From: Endocarpon pusillum Z07020
Taxonomy: Eukaryota > Ascomycota > Eurotiomycetes > Verrucariales > Verrucariaceae
DNA length: 64,000 bases
NCBI RefSeq assembly: GCF_000464535.1
Contig: NW_006913602.1
Span: forward strand, 143,740 to 207,739
Direction: 5' to 3'
Shown here piece after piece: positions 54,876-64,000 of this stretch. How positions within the stretch are numbered: position 1 is the stretch's first letter; every line of letters starts with the position of its first letter. Under the pieces are notes generated by a model. It saw only the letters and a list, made by a program, of their open reading frames with translations. It had not been told where the DNA came from and searched no databases. Position numbers and translations under genes: made by a program.

Positions 54876-56192
54876 ATGGAGGAAGATGAGGTGCCTAAAC
54901 TCATGTCCTTTGCTTTTGTACATGTAGAGGAGACTGCCCGCCAGAGAGATTTGAGAGAATCATACAACTGGAAAATCACACCTGGGGGTTGGTTAAGAAT
55001 GGATAAGAAACCGCCATCCACTCCACCGAAGAATCTTCCACCACTGGAGTTCGCGGGTCAATGCTTTGATGAAGATGAGAATGTTTGGACAAGCTGCTTC
55101 GAGATCGAGAAGGATGGCAGTATTGCAAGTAACGACACCTCCTTCCACAAAGTCCGAAGCGCCGCTGGCAACGTGGAGCTTGATCTTGATAAGGTTTGTC
55201 CTCTTGTTCTTTTCCTGCTGAGTCGCCTGTTTTCCTCAATAGCTGACGTCTGACAGGCTCTGGGCCTTGTAGCTGACGCCAGTAAAGCGGCTGGTGTCAT
55301 CTTTATCTATTGCGAGAATCAGACGACGAGATTGTCTGGTTTCTTCATTACTGATAGGTTCTTTCTGACCTGTGCTCACTTTGAAGTCACAGCGATTGTT
55401 GAGGAATTGATAAAGAAGAGTGGATCAAAGCGAACCCAGATCCGTACAGACACGAAGCTTTTGGGTACTCCCTGGCTCTGTACTCAGAGTCCTACAGAAA
55501 AGTCGCTAATATTTATCTGACAGGCAATGGTACATCCGCTCATCTGGTCTTTAGAGATGAGGTCCGAGACTTTGCTATCTTCTGTCTTGATGAGGATCAG
55601 CAACCCCATACATCTCATTTTGATCTGGATCGAAATTTTCCAGGTATAGATCGACTTGACTTCCGTACCGAGCTTGCCAGTCGAGGAGCCTTTACCATTG
55701 GGTACAACTCGAACCATAACTTTGAAGATTTTCCATACGCGCGTAAGCAAGTCATCAACAATCTAACACCAGAGAAGAAAGCCCGAGCGGAGAACACCCC
55801 AACGACTCCAGTATACTTCCATCAGGTTTTTCTTCCAGACCGTAAGAGTCTCTCGATAGGGCGCCTTGATTCAGACCCGCCAAGCAAAGGCGAAACCAAA
55901 TGGAAACATCGAATCACTGGCTGGTATGGAATGTCTGGCGCCATGATCGCTTGTCTTGATAAGTCATCAACCTTGGATGCCAAAGTTCAGGTGCTGGGAC
56001 TATGTAAGGCTACACAAGCAAGCACAACCTCTGCATCATGAGTAACTCACTAACGCGCTGTATTTAGTCAGCCGTGGCTCCGGCGGAAACAACAACCAGA
56101 TGGTGATGCTTACAACTGAAATCCTTCGAGACATTCGTGATGTCATCCGCTCCCATACCTCTAATACGGCTCTAGAGTCAGTACGTGAGTAA
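54876..56192 (+). CDS. Trypsin-fold serine protease
   Basis: Exons 54876-55193, 55257-55464, 55524-56003 and 56068-56192 give 376 residues; introns of 63, 59 and 64 nt fit in phase. No signal peptide is visible, so it is probably intracellular. The chymotrypsin-fold triad reads in order: His147 in F-F-L-T-C-A-H-F, Asp191 in V-R-D-F-A-I-F, and Ser313 in G-M-S-G-A-M-I. The N-terminal 100 residues are a separate polar region. The last exon could be longer, since GTACGT at 56181 would serve as a further donor. Proteases of this fold occur as NLR effector domains in fungi. This one stands alone 8 kb from the NLR and lacks the amyloid-like motif. Confidence 0.8.
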
Positions 56193-57515
56193 CATGCATG
56201 GGCAAACTATCATCAGGGAACGTTGAGAGAGATTGGCTACCACCGTCACATCCTTTGTCACGTGCGTTACGTTAGCTCTACTTGGCGCTCCTAACTTAGA
56301 TTAGCTCTCGCTGCTCTTCAGCAACTTCTCTCCGAATTTCATCCTCATTAGAATCAATCAAGTCACTTGTTCCATTGCATTCTTGCTCATATTGTAAGGG
56401 AGGCCACCAGTACTAGATTATAAGGTGATCTGCTTTCTGGAATCTTGAAATAAGGAGTCCACCAGTATCCAATCCACACGTACATAGAGAGATGTTGAAC
56501 TCGAAAATACAGTTGGCCCCATTTTGCTCCGCGTTGCACTAGTGTTTTGTTACAGACTTTATACGCGTTTCGCATGAGCTATGCATGTATTTTCGGTATT
56601 TGCGTTTCGCGCTATTTCGCTTGGTATCGCAACACTGTACGTATGAATGCACTCTATGCACCCTCATTTAGATAGAACAACTTGCTATTTCAACTCACTT
56701 CCACAGAGTGGTAGCAACGTTCGACATACCCAGTTCGTGCCTGATGCAACTCACGGTCCGTCTAGGTGGACAACAAATCTGCCAAGACAGCGTCTTCTTT
56801 AGCCCTTGTTCTCGAACCTCTCAAGAGCTTGGTCTCAGAAGAAGTAAAGAAGTTCTCTGCGAATGATGTGGCAAAGGGTATCTGTGAATTTCCAGATGGA
56901 ACTATACCAATCGATCAAATCCAAGAACTGTAGGAACCGAAAGCGAGAGGACCATCGCTCAGAGATTCGCTTGGTGAAACAGAAGACACAGGAACAAGCA
57001 ATGCACACGGTTCCCATTATACCCACACCCGAATCTTGACCTCTTTTAATCTTGTTTCTACCTCGAGACCTGAGCACGCGTGACTGTAAAACCAAGCGAT
57101 GAATAAGCAACCCTAAGCAGCGTCTTATCGTCAAATTGGTGGGGCGGGGTGGAAGGCTTCAACAGATGGCGAGCAGGACAGGCTGAATTATTCTCATCTT
57201 TCATGTTTATGGTTTACCCAGTCACAAGAGTCAAGGCTTCAGCAGCGCCGCTTCATCCACCAGCTCTACCTATCATCATGAAACCGTCACTACGACATAT
57301 TGACTAGATCCTTGGAAGCCTTGCGGAAGGGTACGGCGTGAGGATTTATGTATGAACTGTATCAGGAGATAAGGGAAAGGGAGACCACCTCAAAAGACGC
57401 CTTGAGATAATGTACTCAGTACAGGATTTGAGCTACTGCACCTCTCCCGCCAAGCTCGGTTGAGGGCATCCCATGGAATCAGCCTTCTCGCATCTTTCCA
57501 AGTCCAATTGGACTG
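56193..57515. other. Convergent spacer
   Basis: About 1.3 kb between the protease and the rhodopsin-like gene. I see no gene, repeat or RNA in it. Confidence 0.5.
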
Positions 57516-59092
57516 CTAATTGGGAATATTGGCAGTCTCGATGTGCGTTCTCACTTTGATGCCTTCCATAGGTAACGGCTTCCTGTCCTTGTCAAGTCCC
57601 ATGTTGCCGGGTTCCACCCCACGATACACCTCATTCACCACCCTAGGATCGCCTAACCCAGGGTGGAGGAGCTGTCTCCCCTGAAACGCTTCTCTAAAGC
57701 GTGGGGCCGGTGGCAAGGGTGGCAGTTCGGACTTGCCATCCAGCGAATATCCACAAGTCGTGCAATTCGAAAAGACAGGCAGCTTCTTATGCAAGGTGCC
57801 TTCAGAACTCCGTGAGCCCTGGGCGTTATCGCTACTGTTTCGGCTTCTGAACCATCGAAAGCCGATTCTAGAACCGGCCCGGGAACTTCGGAGTGTCTCC
57901 AACACAATTTTGTAACGTTGCTGGAGAGCCTGGGCCTTGAAGAGTGGCGCTATGACCGGGAAGCAGGCACAGACAAGTCCAATACCGGCTTCAATGGCTG
58001 TCCAATTGTAGGCTGCACTATAAACCCCTTAGGCGTGTTAGAGCCGCTTGCCGCTCTGGACAACAAACATACATGTGAAATCCGTGGTCAATCCTTTTAT
58101 GTCCAAAGATGCTGCAAACCTGACAAGTCCAGCAGCGCAAGCACTGTCGGGGTTAGCATCCATCAATCACTAATGGACCAACTTACAAAGCACCAATCGT
58201 GAAGATAGCAATGAGTTCAATTTTTCGATGAAATTTAATCTGTAGCTTTCTTAACGCGACAAATGGAACAATCAGAAGTGCGAAATCAGCAACCGAATTG
58301 AAAGCGTTGGTGAATTGGACCACCTTAGGGGCGTCGGGACCACATTTGCCATCAATTCGACCTTGAATGGCCGCCGGTGTGGCACGAAGCCAGAAGAAAC
58401 TAATCGGTTGGCTAAGAACATGAGCACACAAGGACCAGCCCAGCCTGCGAATACAAACTCACCAGTAAGTCAGTGCGACAATGAAGAGTGACAATGCCCA
58501 GCAGGTCACATACACTCCGATACTCCAGAAGGCGATCCTGAACCATTTCTTGTGCATGCCAAAGATGCGACGATAAAGCAAAAGAATGGACCATTTTACG
58601 AAGAAATGGACCCAGGTGTAGGCCATGGCGATGAAATAGCCAATCTGCAAGAGTCAGATTTGATACCGTGAACAAGATAGCTATGCCATTACCTTAACGA
58701 CCACATATATCGTTGCAGGGTTGGCGGCAATTACGTGTTTACCAACACCATAGTTGGTAGCTAATCGACATTCAGCGACTGCGAGTGGCCCTGAAGACTG
58801 TAGACGTACAGAGAATGTTGAGCACGCAAAGGAGAATCACGAAAACCTATTTCCGGGTCAGACACAGGCTCACACGGACATGCAGGGGCACCTCCCTCAC
58901 CAAGGCAGGAAGTGTGAAATAATCGTCAAGCCCCAGTGGTAATTTCCTCATGAATCTTGCGACAAAGCGAAAGGCCACGATGATAGTGGGGAAGACGATG
59001 AAGAAGATGCTACAAGCGATGAGGGAAGCGCTTCTGTTGTCATCGATAAGAGCTCTTTGATGAAATGTGTCCTGAAGGGATTTGTCTGCCAT
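57516..59092 (-). CDS. Rhodopsin-domain integral membrane protein
   Basis: Seven exons on the minus strand (59092-58901, 58846-58810, 58778-58693, 58644-58463, 58411-58187, 58143-58073, 58027-57516), 434 residues. Splice phases agree throughout. The second intron would be only 31 nt (58809-58779). Seven hydrophobic helices are visible, with family marks L-G-L-D-D-Y-F-T-L-P, A-E-C-R-L-A-T-N-Y-G-V-G-K-H, KWSILLLYRRIF, C-Q-P-I-S-F-F-W and WTAIEAGIGLVCACFP. The C-terminal tail (130 residues) is polar and cytoplasmic. This fungal family (often annotated integral membrane or Pth11-like) has many paralogues per genome; no retinal-binding Lys is expected, and the function is unknown. Confidence 0.88.
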
Positions 59093-60156
59093 GCTGGGTA
59101 GCCGCAGACAGTCCTCGAGGCTGGTAAGAGATTGAGCGAAAGTTCCATGCGGAGCGAACCTGGGAAAGCTGACAATGTAGGATTACCAACCATCATCTCG
59201 ACTAACTAGTCTGATCCATCGTCCCACAGCAAACTGCTCAAAAACTTGAAAATAGCAGCTTTGATCCACCTCTGGGGCCAGATTGGCCAGGAGTGGTGGA
59301 TGCAGCCTCGTGGACATGCAACAGTTGGCCGAAATAAGTCCATACCTCTCGCATGTACCAGCTGGAATGATTATAGGATTGGGGAGACCCGGTGTGAGGG
59401 GCTAAAGTCATAGTCCGTGAAGACACCATCCAGAGTGACATTGAACAAGATCAACCTCAAAAGTACTATCCACCTTTCTGTCATAAAATGCGCCTATTAT
59501 TCATTCGTCAAAATAGCCGCTAGCTTCTACTTAATTTGGCATTAAGTTTTTAAATAGACTTCTCATTCGTCAGCGTCTATTCCGAGTGCACTCGCGTCTG
59601 TAGTGGCCAAAGAAAAACATAGGCGCATTTTGTGACAGAAAGGTGGATAGTTTTCAAGCGTGCCTGGCTGTTATTTATTATTTAGTAGTTAGCTCCGCAG
59701 CGAAAGAAACGTCGTTTCGCAAAAAAGTCAACCTTCTCAACCTGGTAGACACCAAGCATTGGTATGGATATGAAGTCCCTCCTGCTATAAAGCAGCAGTT
59801 TGCGTTCTTCATCAAACAACCCCGGGCAGAAACGATGGATTACACGCATAGGGAATGCCTCAGCAATCGCCGAAGATCATAGCCTTAGAAAGATGAGATA
59901 CACAGTGAGGTGATATCATGGGTATGCGTTCGGACGCATGCAGCGAGGCTGAGATACTAGGGACCCCCACATCATGTGATCATTAAAAAGGACGGCCGGG
60001 ATTTCTGATAATGATTGTTTCACCAACAAGCTACGCTATGGAGCTCCGATACGTTTGTCACAGCTGTAGGATTTCTATGCCTAAGGCATCTATAGCTACT
60101 AGAATTTCTAAATTGCCCTGCCCAGAGCCGCCAGCTGACCAGCAAAAGCTATGCAA
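59093..60156. other. Intergenic region carrying a MITE
   Basis: The region lies between the start of the rhodopsin-like gene and the 3' end of the DUF6604-type gene. Apart from the 187-bp element at 59465-59651 I see nothing in it. Confidence 0.5.
59465..59651. mobile_element. MITE, 187 bp with 32-bp terminal inverted repeats
   Basis: The left arm 59465-59496 begins ACTATCCACCTTTCTGTCAT; the right arm 59620-59651 is its reverse complement with one mismatch (31 of 32). The 123-bp interior is A/T-rich and non-coding. The flanks (AAAAGT and TTTCAA) show no clear target-site duplication. Near-identical arms suggest recent insertion or copying by a related transposase elsewhere in the genome. Confidence 0.9.
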
Positions 60157-62892
60157 TCAACGCCTTCTCTGCGTCACTTGAAAATAACTCGGTTCGAGCG
60201 AAGGCAGTCCGTTTGCACTGTCACCTATGCGACGTGTGCGCTGCATTTCCTCCTCCGTCATCGAAGTGATTGTTGGTCGCGCCGCTGACGACTCTTGCTC
60301 CTGGCTCGATGCTGGCTCGCCGAATCGAGCTTTGTAGTCGGCCCATAGGAGAGCCCCAGACGCGAACTGCTGCAGTTCCCTCACCAGAGTACTCCCGTTC
60401 GGTCTGATGTGGTCTTCCAGCATCACGGTGACCTCGTTGAGTACCCGTGATTCAAGGTGCGGAACGCCTGCACCCACCGATAACACAAAGCTCATATTCG
60501 CTATGTTGAAAATCAGATAAGTGAGGAGCTGCGTAGGGAGTTCGCATCCATCATCCGGTTCGAGCCCAGTCGCATGTATCCAAGCAGACCTTATTCGCTG
60601 CGCAATGGCCTTCAAGAGCTTGTAACAAACAATTCGGAAGCTGTAATAGTCGAAATGCAGGGCAGTTTGTTCATGCACAAGGTTCTCTTCAAGTACGACT
60701 AGGAGTTGGCGCATGGTCGCCTTTGGCTTTCTGCTGGTGCGTTTTAGCAGCTCGGCTCTATTGGCAAGCTTTCCGTAATCGTCTTGTTTGAACTGGGCTC
60801 GATCGACGCCATGCAGAGCAGCAGTTAATACTGTTTCCAAATTCTCCGTCGTTCTTTCAATGTCGGAAACCCGTGGTACCATGCCCTTAGCGAAGAATAT
60901 GCTGGTGATTGGTAGGTCGTCTGGGTCCAGCATTCGAATGGTTTTTCGACGTCGTATGCTCGAGTCCGGCGCCGCACTCGAAAGGAAGTTCCGCATAGAA
61001 TATCCCAGTGAAAGCTCAACTTTGCGCCAGCATTGCTCGAAAGTAGGTGGCCGACCTCCAAGGAAGACATGTTCCGGTGTTTGAGTGCCAATGACAAACT
61101 CCATGTCAGGCCAAGTAGCACACTGGCTCTGCAGCTGAGAGACATGATAAAGGTGGGCCATAGAGATTACATCGCTGCTGTTTCCGGTATAAGTCCCAAT
61201 GCGCCGGAAACATGTGACGGTGAAGAACTCTCGGAGCCCTGCCCCAACAGGATGTAGCAGAAAGACAGTTTGGAGGCCTTGAACTTCAATCTCAAAGTAC
61301 CTCTCCCGACAAGCTTCGAACGCTTCGCAATCCCGAGCCTCCACGGTGTTCTCTGCGCCGAGCGGCTTAAGATGATTGATATGCTGCTGAACTCGATCAT
61401 GAAGCATTGCAAATGTCGATTTGAAGTCCTGCCAGCCTCTGGAAACGTCCTGTTTCAGAATGTGCTGGATATCCAAGAAGTTCTGGGTGGCAAAAACAAG
61501 CCAAGCAGGGATCATGTCTGTCTGCAACATTTCTGCCAACCCGGTTCTGAATTGGTCAACTCCGACATTATCAAACTGGTTTTTGAATGTTCCCATGCCG
61601 ATGCCGAGCAACAACGCATCGAATGATTGGTGCTCCCGCCGGTCAGCATATACCGATTCTGGTGCCGGGTTTGGTGCAAAGAGCTGCCAGACTTTTACCA
61701 TATGATCCTCTGCTTCAAGAACTGCTTGAAATCTGCATGGAACCCCATCCTCTTCAAGAAGGAAAATTCTGGCACTGTAGTTCAACAAATGCCAAGATGG
61801 CAACATGATCCACTCTGCTTCAGAAACCATGTCATCCACGTAGGGCTGTGTCTCATGCAAATTTGTGGTTGTTGCACGAAAATTCCGCCTTGCAACGAAA
61901 GGATGTCCTTGTCTTGTGCATGCTCGGCGAAACATTTGGTCGACAAAGATGTCATAATAATCACCTGATTGGGAGAAGGTTGTCTTGAAGTTCAGCTCTG
62001 ATTTCCGAACAAAATCCAATGCAGCAGTGGTGATCAAAGAGGCCGTGATCAGCGTGACCTGCTTATCCTTATATTTCTGCCATGTTTCTTTCAGAAAACC
62101 GCGTACATCTTGCAAGTCTTGGAAGAAGCAGAAGCAACCCAATATGAACTCATCATCGGGAAGCTGCTGTTCAGGTGTGTAGATGGTCGTCGCTGGGGAA
62201 GCAGTTTTACCAGGCTTTGCAGGATTCGTGCGTTGTTGTGAAACGTTCTCGAGCTCTTCTTGATCATCCTCTAGTGTTTCCACCGTAAGACCTTCGAACT
62301 GGTTATGTAGTGTGAGCTGAGGTTCAACACCTTCTTCCCCTTCGTTGCCGTTGGTGGTATTATTCTTCCCGTGTCCCGAGCCAGTGCTTTGGCTGCATAG
62401 CGGTTTCAATATGTCTAGAACGGTATTCAGAATGTTGATGAAGTGCTCATGGGATGCGTTGCTGGCGAGTGAAGCAGTTGATTGCACTTTTGTGTTGAAC
62501 CATGAAGCACAACGTCGTCTCAGATCTATAGCTCGTTCCAGCTTCATTAGGACCGATGAAGGTACATTCGGGGGAGGTTTTGAAGAGGCGATATGCTTGG
62601 CTAATGGAATGAAATCCTTCAGCAGCAAAGTCTTTGTCAAAGAGCTCTTATTTTGCGCTCTTTTTTCTGCATCTCTGGCCAGTTTCCTTGCTTTGCCCTT
62701 GAGGCGGGGATTTGCTTTATCGGATGAAAGCTCAGAAGGACGATTTGTCGTTTGATTAGCTGTAGACAGGCGGAATCCATATCTCTCGCCAGTACCGGCA
62801 AGCCATGTGGCAAAGGAGCGGGTCAGGTCTTTGTAGTGCCGGTAGCTATCGGCCAGCGGAGGCGGAAGGGAAGGTAAGTCGTTTTCTGCCAT
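60157..62892 (-). CDS. DUF6604-type fungal protein
   Basis: Intronless, 911 residues from ATG 62892 (M-A-E-N-D-L-P-S-L). The N-terminal ~250 residues have S-Y-R-H-Y-K-D-L-T-R-S-F-A-T-W-L followed by a Lys/Arg-rich helix, the usual opening of DUF6604 proteins. The rest is largely helical, with an acidic linker at about 240-280 and no catalytic motif I can name. The C-terminus is disordered. Function unknown; the family is common in filamentous ascomycetes. From memory the N-terminal match is convincing but not verified. Confidence 0.75.
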   Translation of the reverse strand: MAENDLPSLPPPLADSYRHYKDLTRSFATWLAGTGERYGFRLSTANQTTNRPSELSSDKANPRLKGKARKLARDAEKRAQNKSSLTKTLLLKDFIPLAKHIASSKPPPNVPSSVLMKLERAIDLRRRCASWFNTKVQSTASLASNASHEHFINILNTVLDILKPLCSQSTGSGHGKNNTTNGNEGEEGVEPQLTLHNQFEGLTVETLEDDQEELENVSQQRTNPAKPGKTASPATTIYTPEQQLPDDEFILGCFCFFQDLQDVRGFLKETWQKYKDKQVTLITASLITTAALDFVRKSELNFKTTFSQSGDYYDIFVDQMFRRACTRQGHPFVARRNFRATTTNLHETQPYVDDMVSEAEWIMLPSWHLLNYSARIFLLEEDGVPCRFQAVLEAEDHMVKVWQLFAPNPAPESVYADRREHQSFDALLLGIGMGTFKNQFDNVGVDQFRTGLAEMLQTDMIPAWLVFATQNFLDIQHILKQDVSRGWQDFKSTFAMLHDRVQQHINHLKPLGAENTVEARDCEAFEACRERYFEIEVQGLQTVFLLHPVGAGLREFFTVTCFRRIGTYTGNSSDVISMAHLYHVSQLQSQCATWPDMEFVIGTQTPEHVFLGGRPPTFEQCWRKVELSLGYSMRNFLSSAAPDSSIRRRKTIRMLDPDDLPITSIFFAKGMVPRVSDIERTTENLETVLTAALHGVDRAQFKQDDYGKLANRAELLKRTSRKPKATMRQLLVVLEENLVHEQTALHFDYYSFRIVCYKLLKAIAQRIRSAWIHATGLEPDDGCELPTQLLTYLIFNIANMSFVLSVGAGVPHLESRVLNEVTVMLEDHIRPNGSTLVRELQQFASGALLWADYKARFGEPASSQEQESSAARPTITSMTEEEMQRTRRIGDSANGLPSLEPSYFQVTQRRR

Positions 62893-63949
62893 TATTGCTG
62901 TCAGTTTGCGAGGAGAAAAACCAAAAGCCCAAGCGGATAGCAGGAGTCCAATAAATGGACCAAGAAAACAAAACCACAGAATGACGAAGAAGCACTGGAT
63001 ATTGTCGAATGGACACAAGCAAAGAACAGGCAACATACAGCGGTCAGTCGCAACAATTCCCAATCGGTAATTTGAAAGGACCAGCAAAACACAGAGTCAG
63101 TCGCAGAACTTCCCAATCGCGTAATTTCAGAGCTCAAGCAAAACACAGCAGTCAGTATCAACATTTCCCAATCGCGTAATTTCAGGAACCATGCTAACGT
63201 GTTTTGAACACAATTGCTTGCGTACCTCTAGCTTGGTGCTCTTGACCTCCTGATCATAACCAACACTGCAGACAGAAATGTGAGGACTGCCGGTTTTGAC
63301 ATGGCCAAGTCCTGCGTGGACAATGCTGGCGATCAGATGGCAACCCATCCTTCGACCGAACGAATCGACTCATTATCGAACCACTACAGATGTTTGGAAC
63401 ATTTGCAATGATTGCAAGCTGTTCTCAACCTCAAATTTCCAGCTTCAAACCCCAAAAAGGTTTATAGAAACTGTCTTTCTACACTGAGAGGTGTGGTAAT
63501 TGAATTTGGTCGTGCTATGGGGCGAAGAACTCCTTAAAAAGCTTCTAATAGTCTTAGCGTTGGTGAACTCAGGCAATTTCATTGTGAATGAGATTTGGTA
63601 CTGTGCATTGTCAAGCTTTGAACCAGTGTCGAACCACAAGACACCAAATCCACCATGGCCTGATGAAGCTGATGGCTCGATAAGGTTTGACGAATGGTTT
63701 GGCTGTTTGCCGGACGATGTTACTGAAAGTGACGGACAACCCCTCTATGGGTTGCCTCAAGCCACGAACGACCACCGGCCTGGCCCAGCTAACTAGTCAC
63801 GATAAAACAACTCCATGCAAATCAGGTCATGTCCCGCGTCTCTGCAATTCCAGATTTTCTTCCTGTCTTGATGACTTTTCTTGCTGCTTGATACTTATTG
63901 TTGCATACTGTCATTGTCGCAAATGTAGTTTGTTTGATAATTTTCTGCA
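62893..63949. other. Intergenic region upstream of the DUF6604-type gene
   Basis: About 1 kb. It holds the triple repeat at 63018-63190. A plus-strand open frame at 63500-63796 (about 98 codons) lacks an ATG at its start and matches nothing; it might be an exon. Confidence 0.4.
63018..63190. promoter_or_regulatory. Triple ~55-bp tandem repeat upstream of the DUF6604-type gene
   Basis: Three successive units begin near 63018, 63082 and 63137. Each carries AGCAAA(A/G)(A/C)ACA, a GTCAGT(C/A) block, and TTCCCAATCG(CG)GTAATTT. They lie 125-300 bp upstream of ATG 62892 and may bind a regulator in series, or be a neutral minisatellite. Confidence 0.8.
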
Positions 63950-64000
63950 ATGCGCTCGTTATGCTTTCTGCTGGTGCTGCTGGCCGGGTTCTTCCAGCTC
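63950..64000 (+). CDS. 5' end of a secreted protein gene, cut by the window edge
   Basis: ATG 63950 starts a 17-residue stretch, M-R-S-L-C-F-L-L-V-L-L-A-G-F-F-Q-L, a textbook signal peptide (basic n-region, Leu-rich core). The frame is open to the edge. Identity cannot be given. Confidence 0.55.
   Translation, partial: MRSLCFLLVLLAGFFQL

Noticed and set aside
1..64000. CRISPR arrays, operons, Shine-Dalgarno sites, phage genes
   Set aside because: The introns and protein families are fungal; no regularly spaced repeat-spacer array is present.

Overview
The window is nuclear DNA of a filamentous ascomycete (Pezizomycotina). Evidence: genes carry several short GT-AG introns (mostly 43-65 nt), intergenic spacers are long, and protein families are typical of that group (Zn2Cys6 regulator, RTA1 protein, rhodopsin-like 7TM protein, fungal bZIP, NB-ARC/TPR receptor, DUF6604-type protein). 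I cannot fix the class. Two assembly gaps are present (21402-21411 and 31687-31761), and the genes next to both carry frame breaks, so local sequence quality is doubtful there.

Layout. 1-16 kb: a secreted Ish1-repeat protein, a single-pass membrane protein, two FAD-dependent monooxygenases, an unrecognised nuclear-looking protein, a decayed alpha/beta-hydrolase pseudogene and a small Q-rich protein. 16-20.4 kb: gene-poor, with old dispersed repeats. 20.4-33 kb: RTA1-like membrane protein, Zn2Cys6 regulator, CDC45 replication factor, a large protein with USP-like Cys and His boxes, and a DHH phosphoesterase broken by a gap. 33-41.6 kb: secreted SGNH hydrolase, a decayed acyltransferase pseudogene, an unknown membrane protein, and a protein made of a Q/S-rich prion-like segment plus four copies of an unrecognised W-x2-W helical repeat.

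42.4-46.7 kb is the most interesting part. A nucleosidase/phosphorylase-fold protein (PNP_UDP_1) and an NB-ARC/TPR NLR receptor are divergently transcribed from a shared 490-bp spacer. The PNP protein ends in a short motif (F-S-G-x2-N-x-G-x-Q-x-G-x3-G-T-I) whose twin lies at the very N-terminus of the NLR. This matches the known fungal amyloid-signalling design, in which an NLR oligomer templates a matching motif on an effector encoded next door. Here the effector would be a nucleosidase-like enzyme.

47-64 kb: a cysteine-rich gene relic, a field of short imperfect palindromes, a bZIP factor with a predicted three-codon first exon, a chromate-transporter-family protein with a GC-AG intron, a trypsin-fold protease with a complete catalytic triad, a seven-exon rhodopsin-like protein with an apparent 31-nt intron, a clean 187-bp MITE, a 911-residue DUF6604-type protein and the signal-peptide start of a gene leaving the window.

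Apart from the NLR/PNP pair the genes do not form an obvious pathway. The two monooxygenases with the dead hydrolase and dead acyltransferase look like remnants of accessory metabolism. Exon boundaries are inferred by eye from splice signals and reading frame; none is backed by transcripts.
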